Source: Acidobacteriota bacterium
Lineage (GTDB): Bacteria > Acidobacteriota > Terriglobia > Terriglobales > SCQP01
NCBI GenBank assembly: GCA_027315185.1
Contig: DAHUYO010000032.1
Span: 1-36,161 of the forward strand
Reading direction: 5' to 3'
Length of the DNA stretch: 36,161 nucleotides
The position numbers were made by a program, and so were the translations under genes. Shown in pieces: positions 18,120-26,262 of this stretch. Below the pieces are notes generated by a model. The model was not told the DNA's origin, did not search any database, and saw only the letters and a program-made list of their open reading frames with translations. The stretch's first letter is position 1. Each line of letters opens with the position of its first letter.

Positions 18120-21047
18120 TCACAGGCGAATGCTGACCGGCGCGCCGCGAAAGACCACGTCCTGCGCCGGGCCCGGCGCGGCTCCCCGCGCCGCCATGCG
18201 GGCGCGGAAGCGGCGCTCGCCCGCCGGCTCGCCTGGTCCGGAGCGGACGCGCGAGCCCGGCGCCAGGCTCATTTGCAGCCGCCGCTCCCGGTCCGACCAG
18301 CGCAGCCGCACGCCCATCCAATCGCCCCGGCGGTAGTCGAAGGTTTCGCCGTCGTCGTCGTAGAGGAAAAACGCGCCGTCGGCGCCGGGATAGACAGTGA
18401 GCTCGATCGGTCCGGGCACGGGGTCGCCGACATATTGCTTGACCGGGCCGCTGGGAATGACCGCTCCGGCGCGGACATACAACGGCAAGGTGGCTAGGTT
18501 CACAACGCGGGTGATCTCCCGCCCACCGGTCAACGTCTCCCCCGTCCAGAAGTCATGCCAAACCCCGCGGGGCAGATACACCCGCCGCTGCTTCGCCCCG
18601 GGCTGAACCACCGGCGCGACTAGGATGTCCCGGCCCCACAGATATTGATCCGCGCAGGCGGCGGCGCGCGGATCGTCGCTATAGTGCAGCCACAGGGCGC
18701 GCATGATGGGCATGCCGGTGCGGTGGGTCTGGTGAATGGCGCTGTACAGATACGGCAGCAGGCGGTAGCGCAGGTCGAGATATTTGCGGCAGATCGGTTC
18801 GACCTGTGTGTTGTGCAGTGCACTTGGCGGCGGCAGCGCCGCGTCGTCGCGGCCCATCTCCCGCGGGCCGGTCGTGCCCATGTCCCAGCCCCACGGCAGG
18901 CGCAGCATCCAGGCCCGGCCGTGGCCGCGGAAGACCGGGCAAAAGGCGCTGAACTGGAACCAGCGCAGGAATAGTTCCGCCGTGAACTCCGGCGTGGGTA
19001 CGAAGCCGCCGGTGTCGGTGCCCCAATAGGGGATGCCGCTGAGCCCGGTATTCAGCCCGACGGCGATCTGCGTGCGCAGCGTCTCCCACTGCGACAGCGT
19101 GTCGCCCGACCACAGCAGCGGCGCGTAGCGCTGCATGCCGGTGTAGCCGTTGCGGTGCAGGGCATAGGGGCGATGATTGGGCCGGGACAGCTGCTCGCCC
19201 TGCCAGTACATGCGAATGCGGTTCAGCCGCGAAGCCGCATGCATGCGGTCGCCTTCGTCCGCCCACCAGCCGTCCACGCCCCAGGCGAAATCGCGCCGAT
19301 GTTCGTCCCAATAGCAGCCGGCTTGTTCATCGCTGAAGCGGTCCAGCGGGCAGGGGTCGCTCGCTTGCCCCACCAGCTTGTCGGCGAAGGGCACCACGTG
19401 CAGGACGATCTTGAAGTGCTCGCGGTGCAAAGCCGCGATCATGGTGCGGGGATCGGGAAAGGCGCGGGGATTGAAATCGAACGAGCCGTTGCCGGTGTTC
19501 CAGCCCGATGGGCAGAAGCCGGTGCCGAGATAGATGAGCACGTCGCAGGGCAGGCGCTTCTCGCGGAAGTCCCGCGCCACGCCCAGCACCACGTCCCGGC
19601 TCCAAATGGTCCGGTGGCTTTGCTGGTAGCCGAAGGCCCACAGCGGCGGCATCTGCGGCAGCCCAGTCAAGCGGCAGTACTCGCCCAGCCGCTCCGCCGC
19701 CGTGCCTCCCAGGATCAGGAAGAAATCTAAAGGCGGCGCGCCAGCTGGGCCGGGGCGGACGGGGTCCCCAGCCCAGCCGGGCGCGTAAGCGGGACGCGCG
19801 GCGTAGCCGCGCTGGGGCCCGCGCCGGTCAACGGCGCCGGCGCCGGGCAACGGCCGCGGCGCGGCATCCAGAGATTGGTGACGAAAGGCGTAACGCGGGG
19901 AGTTGGGCGGCTGCGACTCGGGCGCTTCCCGGCGCTGCGCGCCCGTTGCGGCGTGTCCCGCTACGTTGGCTGCGGCCCGTTCGTGTTCCCGGTGCTGGAA
20001 GGGCCAATGCGGCGGCCGCGGCTGGAAGCGGCATTGGTCCCCGGTCAAATCGAAGATGCCCCGCGGCTGGTGCAGCAGCAGGGCGAAATCGCCGCCGATC
20101 AGCCAAGGAATCTCGACCCGCGCGCCTTCGTGCGCCAGCTCCGGGCCGAACTCACCGTGGCGCATCTCATAGACCGCGCCGTGGCGGTCGAGCGGCTCCG
20201 CCGCCCAATTGTGCGCGCCGCTCCCGTTGGCCGCGGTCGCGTGGCGGCCGGCGGCGCGGGTGGATTCGCGCTCCGTGCCCGTGCTTGCGGCTCCGAACTG
20301 ATGCCCGCCCTCGCCCAGCCCGAACACCGGTCCGGGGCCCAAGGGAAAACGGAAACCGCCGCTGGCGGGGTCGAACACTAATCGCAGCGGCGCCACTGCG
20401 GGATCGGGAGAGCGGACTGTCACCGACGCCTCCGCGTGGTCCTTGCCGTCGGCCTCGCCCCCGCCCATCGCCGGCGCGATGGCGATCCGCCAACCCGCGC
20501 GCTCAATGTTGCCGCGCGCTTCTCCGGGGCCGCTGGCCGGCAAATGCCGATAGGGCGGCAGAAGCGAGCCGTCTTGCACAATCACCGGCGGCGCGTCGTC
20601 GCCATCGGCCGCAAACGCCACGGTGATGCGCAGCGTGCGGCGGCTGATGGGTGTGAACCAAAAGCGTGCACCGAAGGCATGCCCGGCCGGCGCGTCGGCG
20701 CCCGGAGCGCTCCGTCCATCCCATGCCCGCGCGCCGCCGGACGGAGCGGCGTTCGCCGCCGCCAGAGCCGTTTCCGCCAGCAGCGGCGCCGCCGCCGCCC
20801 CGCCCATCCACAGCGCCGTCCACTGTCCTGCCCGTCGCAGCGCCTCGCGCCGCGACAGGCCGCCGCCGGCGTTCGTTCGGTTCATCGTCTGCCTCGCCTG
20901 GCCCCGCTGCCCGCCCGCATCCACCGCGGCGGCGGGCATACCCGCCGCGCCGCCGACGGCCTCGGTCTCCGCGGGGGGCGTTCCCCCGCCATCGCCTCCA
21001 CCGTTGGTTCCGTTTGCCGGCGCACGCCGTTCCCGCGTTTCGTCCAT
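18120..21047 (-). CDS. TAT-exported glycoside hydrolase family 31 (alpha-glucosidase/xylosidase type)
   Basis: A retaining alpha-glycosidase. The twin-arginine signal SRREALRRAG followed by a hydrophobic stretch to ALAAANA predicts TAT export of a folded enzyme. After the mutarotase-like N-domain (FGLGEGGHQFG) comes the barrel: IYLGTGFCPSGWN, nucleophile region GVDGWWADEGD (about 19250-19281), acid/base WSGDT (19099-19113), GTDTGGF, FCPVFRGHGR, and C-terminal beta domains with VYPGADGAFFLYDDDGETFD. Three starts are possible: 21107, 21047 (ATG beside a -10 box; chosen) and 20885 (ATG just before the signal). A segment of about 85 residues between FDLTGDQCRF and LDFFLILGG does not fit the family and contains repeat copy D. 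Convergent with the barrel gene and divergent from DUF5695. Confidence 0.85.
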   Translation of the reverse strand: MDETRERRAPANGTNGGGDGGGTPPAETEAVGGAAGMPAAAVDAGGQRGQARQTMNRTNAGGGLSRREALRRAGQWTALWMGGAAAAPLLAETALAAANAAPSGGARAWDGRSAPGADAPAGHAFGARFWFTPISRRTLRITVAFAADGDDAPPVIVQDGSLLPPYRHLPASGPGEARGNIERAGWRIAIAPAMGGGEADGKDHAEASVTVRSPDPAVAPLRLVFDPASGGFRFPLGPGPVFGLGEGGHQFGAASTGTERESTRAAGRHATAANGSGAHNWAAEPLDRHGAVYEMRHGEFGPELAHEGARVEIPWLIGGDFALLLHQPRGIFDLTGDQCRFQPRPPHWPFQHREHERAAANVAGHAATGAQRREAPESQPPNSPRYAFRHQSLDAAPRPLPGAGAVDRRGPQRGYAARPAYAPGWAGDPVRPGPAGAPPLDFFLILGGTAAERLGEYCRLTGLPQMPPLWAFGYQQSHRTIWSRDVVLGVARDFREKRLPCDVLIYLGTGFCPSGWNTGNGSFDFNPRAFPDPRTMIAALHREHFKIVLHVVPFADKLVGQASDPCPLDRFSDEQAGCYWDEHRRDFAWGVDGWWADEGDRMHAASRLNRIRMYWQGEQLSRPNHRPYALHRNGYTGMQRYAPLLWSGDTLSQWETLRTQIAVGLNTGLSGIPYWGTDTGGFVPTPEFTAELFLRWFQFSAFCPVFRGHGRAWMLRLPWGWDMGTTGPREMGRDDAALPPPSALHNTQVEPICRKYLDLRYRLLPYLYSAIHQTHRTGMPIMRALWLHYSDDPRAAACADQYLWGRDILVAPVVQPGAKQRRVYLPRGVWHDFWTGETLTGGREITRVVNLATLPLYVRAGAVIPSGPVKQYVGDPVPGPIELTVYPGADGAFFLYDDDGETFDYRRGDWMGVRLRWSDRERRLQMSLAPGSRVRSGPGEPAGERRFRARMAARGAAPGPAQDVVFRGAPVSIRL
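19761..19832 (+). repeat. Dispersed palindromic element, copy D, inside the GH31 gene
   Basis: It reads GCGCGTAAGCGGGAC, then the perfect 7-bp hairpin GCGCGGC-GTA-GCCGCGC, then TGGGGCCCGCGCC and GGTCAACGG. The flanks match intergenic copy C base for base, while the hairpin arms differ from C on both sides in a way that keeps pairing. The GH31 frame reads through it on the opposite strand without a stop. Confidence 0.75.
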
Positions 21048-21054
21048 GGCCGCG

Positions 21055-21060
21055 AGTATA
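21055..21060 (-). promoter_or_regulatory. -10 box for GH31, likely leaderless start
   Basis: TATACT on the minus strand lies 7 bases before the ATG at 21047, with no Shine-Dalgarno. The -35 region (minus-strand ATGCAA or TGCAAT) is poor, so an activator may be needed. Confidence 0.4.
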
Positions 21061-21100
21061 GGCCCGCCGTGCTTAAATTGCATGCGTTTTGGCATTCCTA

Positions 21101-21129
21101 TTGACATCCCACGCTAGGCGGAGTATTCC
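21101..21129 (+). promoter_or_regulatory. Promoter for the DUF5695 gene, likely leaderless
   Basis: TTGACA (21101-21106), 17 bases, TATTCC (21124-21129), then 8 bases to the ATG at 21138. There is no Shine-Dalgarno between them. It shares a 90-base gap with the divergent GH31 promoter. Confidence 0.55.
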
Positions 21130-21137
21130 CAAAGCCT

Positions 21138-24077
21138 ATGGCTAAATTTCCCGCCGGCTCTCCCGCTGACGCCGCGCCTGACGCCGCGCCTGACTCCTCC
21201 CCCGACCCAGCCTTGGCGGGCGGCTGGTCCCGCCGCGACCTGCTGCGCACCGCCGGTTTGACCGGCGCCGCAGTGCTCACGGGCTCCGCCGCCGCGCAGG
21301 CCGCGCCCCCGCAGCATCGCGGGAAGAAGAAGCAAGCCGCCGCGCCCTGGAGCCAACCCTCGCGTGAGCTGCTGGCCGATCTGGAGCGCCATCTGGCCCG
21401 TATCCGTTCCGGCGACATGGAGATCGCCTTCGACATGCGCTATGGCGCGCTGCACTCCATCACCCGCGCCGGCGATGCCCTGCGCACCAACTACATCGGC
21501 AACGGTGTCAACACGCCCGGCATCAACCCCGGCGATTCCCGCTGGACCGGCGACGTGGTCACCACCGTCTGGCATCTGCTGAAGCAATGGAACAGCTACC
21601 AATACCGGCCCGGCCAGTATTGGGGTCCCAGCGGCTATTGGCGCTCCGAGGTCACCGGCCAGTCCCAGGACATCCGCCGCGTGCGCTTCCACGACCAGCA
21701 GCTGGAGGTCGCCTATGAGGGCAAGGCGCGCCGCGACGGCGGCCTGCGCAGCAGCCACATCACCGTGCGCTTCGCCGCCGCGCCGGGCGGCGGGCTGCTG
21801 TGGACCCTCGCCATTACCAACATCACCAATCAGGTGCTGGAGGTCGGCGAGCTGGGTTTGCCGCTGATGGTTAACGACGACTACGCCGAGCTGTACGTGG
21901 ACCCCGGCACCGGCGAAGTGCGCGACGACCTCAAACAGACGCCGGTGATGCAGAAGCTGATTCACGAGCAGAAGGTGCTCACGCATCCCTTTATCGGCGG
22001 CCATTCCTCGTATGTCCTCATCCAGCGGCCGCTGGGCGACGCGCCGTTTTTGCTGCTGCACACCGTCGGCGACACGCCGCTGGAATGCCGCTACCAGCGC
22101 AACGGCGACTTCACCCGCCAGGTCGCCGGCTGGCGCGGCCCGGACATTTTGGCGCTCTATTCGCGCGCCATCCGCGACCAGCGCCATTGGCAGCACAATC
22201 CGTGGTTCAACGGCCACCGCTCGCTGCTGCTCCAGCCCGGCGAAACGCGCCAGTTCCAGATGCGCTTCGTCTTCGTGGACGGTTATGACGCCATGCGCGC
22301 GGAGCTGGCCAACGCCGGCCAACTGGCCATCCGCATCGTCCCCGCCATGGTGCTGCCCGAGGGGCAGGAGGCGCATGTCGAGATCCGCTCCCACGACCCG
22401 ATCACGCGCATCGAAAAACTCTCCGACAATATCCGCGTCCGCAAAAACGTCCGCCACGGCGACCAAACGCTGCTGACGCTGGATTTCCGCTATCGCGGCC
22501 AAAAAACCATGCGGCTGCATTACGGCCAGGGCCGCTGGACCACGCTGGCGTTTTATTCCGTCGAAAATCTCGCCGATCTGATCAAGGCGCGCGGCAAGTT
22601 CATCGTCGCCCGGCAGTTCTACAAGAACCGCAGCGATCCCTTCCACCGCTATCACGGCTTCCTGCCCTTCGATTACCGCATCGGCAGCCGCTACGCGGAT
22701 TCGGTGGACGTTTGGTCGGTGGGATGCAGCGATGAAGCCGGCTTTTCCGCGCCGCTGGCGCTGGCGCAGAAGAACATGTTCTACCCCGCGCGGCGGGAGA
22801 TCGCGGCGCTGGAGGCTTACGTCTCCGACTGCCTGTTCAAATACATCCAAAACCCCAAGACCTACTCCGTGCGCGCCTCGCTCTACTGGAAGATCCGCAC
22901 CCCGTCGAGCGACTGGGGCGACTGGAGCGAGCAGCGGTCGGAGGCCACCTTCCGCACCTACAACTACGTCCACCCGGCCAACATCTACTACTCGCTCTAT
23001 CGCATCGGCAAGCTCTACGGCCTGCTGAAACAGCGGCCGGCGATGGAGTATCTGCACATGTCCTACCGCACCTGCATGAAGTGGTTCACCACCGGGCCGT
23101 ACCGCCATGTGGGGCTGATGGAAGGGTCGAACGCAATCCACATCCTCCAGGCGCTCGAGGAGGAAGGGCTGAGGGAGGAGTACGCCAACCTGCGGCGCCA
23201 GATGGCGGCCTGCGACCAAACCTTCGTTCGCCTGCCCTATCCCTACGGCTCGGAGCTGCTGATTGACCAGACGGCGCATGAGCAGGTTTATTTCTTCACC
23301 CGCTTTTTCGGCGACCAGGCCAAGAACCGCAAGACCGTGCAGGTGATGAAGGCGCTGCGCGGCGGCGACCAGCCGGTGTGGTTCCGCTACGGCAACGACC
23401 GCCGCGGCGACATCGCCTGCTGGTACTCCGAGGCGCTGGTCGGCATGTCGCTGATGCAGGCCTTCGAGGACACCGGCGACCGCGAGGCGCTGCTGAAGGG
23501 CTACGCCGGGCTGCAAAGCGTGATGGCCAATGAGACGGCCGACGGCATGGGCTTCAATTATTTTCTCTGCACGCCCGGCATCTACGACCACCATCCCCCG
23601 CGCACCTATGAGAACGGCCCGGGGTTGTGGGGCTATATGCAGGGCGCGGCGGCATACGTGCTCCAGGATCCGGCCTTCGGCTGGGTCGGCTATGGCTGCC
23701 AGGTGAGGGAACTCGCCGCGGGCGGCCCGGCGGGAGCGGCGCCGGGACTGGAGATCCGGCCCAGCGACGGGCTGCGCAAGCGGGTGTTCTTCGCCGACAC
23801 CAAGGTGCAGTTCCGCGCCCATCGCGGCGAGATCCACCGCGTCACGCGGCTGGCCGGCGGCAAATCCCCAGGCGCGGCGGCAGCTACGCTGGAGCTGCGC
23901 ATGGGCGACAGCACCGGCCTGGTCCAGACGGTGCTGGTCGAGTTCACCGGCTTGGCCGCCGGCGCGTACCGCCTGCGCGCCCCGGGCCACAACCGGCGGC
24001 TGCAAGCGCCAGAGGGCAAGCTGACTTGCGAGCTGCCGCTGGCCGCCGCCCGCCGCTTCCGCCTGTCGGCGGTCTGA
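21138..24077 (+). CDS. TAT-exported DUF5695-family protein, putative glycosidase
   Basis: A 979-residue secreted protein. The TAT signal has SRRDLLRTAG (about 31-40) and a short hydrophobic region to AAAQAA. It has beta-rich N-terminal half sequence (GDMEIAFDMRYGALHSITRAG) and a C-terminal (alpha/alpha)6-barrel-like half (NIYYSLYRIGKLYGLLK, GLMEGSNAIHILQALEEEGL, AHEQVYFFTRFFGDQAKNRK, FNYFLCTPGIYDHHPPRTYE). I recognise it as DUF5695; no reaction is established to my knowledge. Fold and neighbours (GH31 divergent, another hydrolase nearby) suggest action on polysaccharide outside the cytoplasm. The ATG at 21138 directly follows a promoter. Confidence 0.7.
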   Translation: MAKFPAGSPADAAPDAAPDSSPDPALAGGWSRRDLLRTAGLTGAAVLTGSAAAQAAPPQHRGKKKQAAAPWSQPSRELLADLERHLARIRSGDMEIAFDMRYGALHSITRAGDALRTNYIGNGVNTPGINPGDSRWTGDVVTTVWHLLKQWNSYQYRPGQYWGPSGYWRSEVTGQSQDIRRVRFHDQQLEVAYEGKARRDGGLRSSHITVRFAAAPGGGLLWTLAITNITNQVLEVGELGLPLMVNDDYAELYVDPGTGEVRDDLKQTPVMQKLIHEQKVLTHPFIGGHSSYVLIQRPLGDAPFLLLHTVGDTPLECRYQRNGDFTRQVAGWRGPDILALYSRAIRDQRHWQHNPWFNGHRSLLLQPGETRQFQMRFVFVDGYDAMRAELANAGQLAIRIVPAMVLPEGQEAHVEIRSHDPITRIEKLSDNIRVRKNVRHGDQTLLTLDFRYRGQKTMRLHYGQGRWTTLAFYSVENLADLIKARGKFIVARQFYKNRSDPFHRYHGFLPFDYRIGSRYADSVDVWSVGCSDEAGFSAPLALAQKNMFYPARREIAALEAYVSDCLFKYIQNPKTYSVRASLYWKIRTPSSDWGDWSEQRSEATFRTYNYVHPANIYYSLYRIGKLYGLLKQRPAMEYLHMSYRTCMKWFTTGPYRHVGLMEGSNAIHILQALEEEGLREEYANLRRQMAACDQTFVRLPYPYGSELLIDQTAHEQVYFFTRFFGDQAKNRKTVQVMKALRGGDQPVWFRYGNDRRGDIACWYSEALVGMSLMQAFEDTGDREALLKGYAGLQSVMANETADGMGFNYFLCTPGIYDHHPPRTYENGPGLWGYMQGAAAYVLQDPAFGWVGYGCQVRELAAGGPAGAAPGLEIRPSDGLRKRVFFADTKVQFRAHRGEIHRVTRLAGGKSPGAAAATLELRMGDSTGLVQTVLVEFTGLAAGAYRLRAPGHNRRLQAPEGKLTCELPLAAARRFRLSAV

Positions 24078-24085
24078 GCATTGGC

Positions 24086-24120
24086 GGCCGGGGCTGGGGC
24101 CCGCGTCTATCAATTGGGAG
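24086..24120 (+). repeat. Dispersed palindromic element, 3' half only (copy F)
   Basis: GGCCGGGGCTGGGGCCCGCG and TCTATCAATTGG match the right half of copies A-D. It starts 8 bases after the DUF5695 stop; the left half would lie in the coding sequence and is absent. Confidence 0.55.
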
Positions 24121-24165
24121 TTTGGCGGTGAAAACGTGAGACTGGGCCGCGGCGGTCCGGTTGCG

Positions 24166-24744
24166 CTAACGCCCTGCCCGGGAGCGGGCCGGACAGGTGG
24201 CGAGGTGGTCGTTCACCAGCCCGACCGCCTGCATGAAGGCATAGCAGATGGTTGGGCCGACGAAGCGGAAGCCGCGGCGGCGCAGCTCGCGGCTGAGGGC
24301 CTGGGACTCCGCGGTTTCCGCGGGCACGTCGGCCATGCGGCGCGGCGCCGGGCGGCGGCCTCGCGGGGCAAACTGCCACAGCCAGCGGTCGAAGCTGCCG
24401 TGCTCGGCTTGCAGCGCCAGAAACGCCTGGGCATTGCCGATGGCGGCGGCGATCTTCAGGCGGTTGCGAATGATGCCCGCATTGCCGAGCAGGCGGGCGG
24501 CGTCGCGGGCGGTGAAGCGGGCCACGCGGACGGGATCGAAGCCAGCGAAGGCGGCGCGATAGTGTTCCCGCCGCGCCAGGATGGTGGCCCAGCTCAAGCC
24601 GGCTTGCGCGCCTTCCAGGATCAGAAACTCGAACAGCCGGCGGTCGTCGTGCTGCGGCACGCCCCACTCTTGGTCGTGGTAGCGGACCATGGCATCGCCC
24701 GGTTCGCCGGCCGCCCACGCGCAGCGCGCGCCGATCTTTCCCAT
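24166..24744 (-). CDS. tag: DNA-3-methyladenine glycosylase I
   Basis: A 192-residue base-excision repair enzyme that removes 3-methyladenine. Family signs: RCAW (7-10) with the zinc cysteine, VRYHDQEWGVP with the first zinc histidine, LFEFLILEGAQAGLSWATIL (catalytic-pocket glutamate and the GLSW motif), RLLGNAGIIRNRLKI, FVGPTICYAFMQAVGLVNDH and HLATC with the last zinc ligands. The ATG (24744-24742) overlaps the bioA stop by one base (TGATG). GGAGGTGA, encoded in the last bioA codons, sits 4 bases upstream, so translation is coupled to bioA. Confidence 0.95.
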   Translation of the reverse strand: MGKIGARCAWAAGEPGDAMVRYHDQEWGVPQHDDRRLFEFLILEGAQAGLSWATILARREHYRAAFAGFDPVRVARFTARDAARLLGNAGIIRNRLKIAAAIGNAQAFLALQAEHGSFDRWLWQFAPRGRRPAPRRMADVPAETAESQALSRELRRRGFRFVGPTICYAFMQAVGLVNDHLATCPARSRAGR

Positions 24745-26117
24745 CAAATCACCTCCAGCGAAGCGGTGACGACGTCCCAAACGGTTTCCAGTTCCGCTTC
24801 CGAGATCGAGTAGGGCGGCAGCACGTACACGATGGGGCCGAGCGGCCGGAGGATGACGCCGTGGTCGAGATAGAACTTTTGCAGCTTCAACCCCAGGCTG
24901 GAGAGATAGCCTTCCTCGACGATTTCTTCCCCGTCCTCGGGGCTTTCGCCTTCGGCCCCGCGCAGCTCCAGCGCCGCCACGGTGCCGATCTGCCGCGCGT
25001 CGGCGATTTTGCCCGCGGTTTTGGCGTCGCCGGTCAGCCGGGCGAGCCGGGCGGCGTGCTGCCGGCCGATGCGCCGGATGCGTTCCCACGTCTGCGGCTT
25101 TTCGAACAGCGCCAGGCTGGCGAGGGCGGCGGCGCAGCCCACCGGGTTGGCGGTGTAGGAATGGCCGTGGAACAGCGTCTTGCGCCGGTCGGTGGAGTAG
25201 AAGGCTTGGTAGATTTCCTCGCGGCAGGCGGTGACGGCGAGGGGCAAAAAGCCGCCGGTCAGGCCCTTGGACAGGCAGAGGATGTCCGGCGTCACCTCCG
25301 CCTGCTGGCAGGCGAACATCGTGCCGGTGCGGCCGAAGCCGGTCAGCACCTCATCGGCGATCAGCAGCACGCCATAGCGATCGCAGAGCCGGCGGGCGCC
25401 GGCCAAAAACTCGCGGGGATGGACGATCATGCCGCCGGCGCCTTGCAGCAGCGGCTCCAGGATCACCGCCGCGGTCTGTTCCCCCTCCGCGCGCAGCAAC
25501 TGCTCCATGCGGTCCAGGCATTCGATGTGGCAGGTCTCCCGCCGCCGGCCCACCGGGCAGCGATGGCAGTAGGCGGCATGGGCGCGGGCCACCGGGAACA
25601 GCAGCGGCGCGAAGGCGGCGGTGAAGGGCGAGGGCGCGCCGACGGCCATGGCGGCGGCGGTGTCGCCGTGGTAGGCGTGCTCCAGCGCGATGAAGCCGCG
25701 GCGCCGCGGCTGGCCGAGATTGTGCCAGTATTGCAGCGCCATCTTCAGCGCCACCTCGACCGCGGTCGAGCCGTCATCGGAATAGAAAATGCGGCTCAGG
25801 CCGGCGGGCAAAATCGCCGCCAGCTTTTCCGCCAGCTCCGCCGCGGGACGATGCGTAAACCCGGCGAAGATCACCTGCTCCAACTCCGCCGCCTGCCGGG
25901 CGATGGCGGCGGCGATCTCCGGCTGAGCATGGCCGTGGGTGGTGACCCACCAGCTGGAGATGGCGTCAATGTAGCGGCGGCCGTCTTCATCCCACAGCCA
26001 GGCGCCTTGGCCGCGGACGATGGGAATGGGCGGCGGGACGACGGCGGCTTGCGTGTAGGGATGCCAGAGGCGCCGGGCGTCGCGCTCAAGCGTCAGGCGG
26101 GACGGTACGCTGGGCAT
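24744..26117 (-). CDS. bioA: Adenosylmethionine-8-amino-7-oxononanoate aminotransferase
   Basis: A 457-residue PLP enzyme of biotin synthesis, converting KAPA to DAPA with S-adenosylmethionine as amino donor. RLWHPYTQ, AISSWWVTTHGHAQPEI and FAGFTHRPAAELAEKL are BioA-type signatures. YSDDGSTAVEVALKMALQYW and IADEVLTGFGRTG carry the PLP-contacting residues; LCLSKGLTGGFLPLAVT holds the Schiff-base lysine; FHGHSYTANPVGCAAALASL is the substrate loop. No other bio gene is in the window; instead tag follows with a one-base overlap. The start ATG at 26117 is supported by the usual short N-terminus. Confidence 0.96.
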   Translation of the reverse strand: MPSVPSRLTLERDARRLWHPYTQAAVVPPPIPIVRGQGAWLWDEDGRRYIDAISSWWVTTHGHAQPEIAAAIARQAAELEQVIFAGFTHRPAAELAEKLAAILPAGLSRIFYSDDGSTAVEVALKMALQYWHNLGQPRRRGFIALEHAYHGDTAAAMAVGAPSPFTAAFAPLLFPVARAHAAYCHRCPVGRRRETCHIECLDRMEQLLRAEGEQTAAVILEPLLQGAGGMIVHPREFLAGARRLCDRYGVLLIADEVLTGFGRTGTMFACQQAEVTPDILCLSKGLTGGFLPLAVTACREEIYQAFYSTDRRKTLFHGHSYTANPVGCAAALASLALFEKPQTWERIRRIGRQHAARLARLTGDAKTAGKIADARQIGTVAALELRGAEGESPEDGEEIVEEGYLSSLGLKLQKFYLDHGVILRPLGPIVYVLPPYSISEAELETVWDVVTASLEVI

Positions 26118-26138
26118 GGCGTGGGTTCAGTGTCGCAC

Positions 26139-26230
26139 GATGATGGGCGCGGGCCCCAGCCCCGCCGCAGGCGGGGCGTCCCGCTTACCCGCAGTCTGGG
26201 CCGGCGCTCCGCACTCCCCAGCCCGGCCTG
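26139..26230 (-). repeat. Dispersed palindromic element, copy C
   Basis: Read on the minus strand: GGCCGGGCTGGGG, GGAGCGCCGGCCC, GGGTAAGCGGGAC, the perfect 8-bp hairpin GCCCCGCC-TGC-GGCGGGGC, TGGGGCCCGCGCCCATCATC. It fills the gap between the hydrolase stop (26263) and the bioA start (26117). It is the cleanest full-length copy. Confidence 0.78.
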
Positions 26231-26262
26231 CGGGTCGCTGGCGGCTGCCTCGCCCGCCGCGC

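Noticed and set aside
21114-24113. 999-codon open frame on the minus strand, opposite DUF5695
   Set aside because: It mirrors the DUF5695 gene codon by codon, is His/Gln/Arg/Gly-rich with no family match, and arises from high GC at third positions. The plus-strand protein has a signal peptide and family features.
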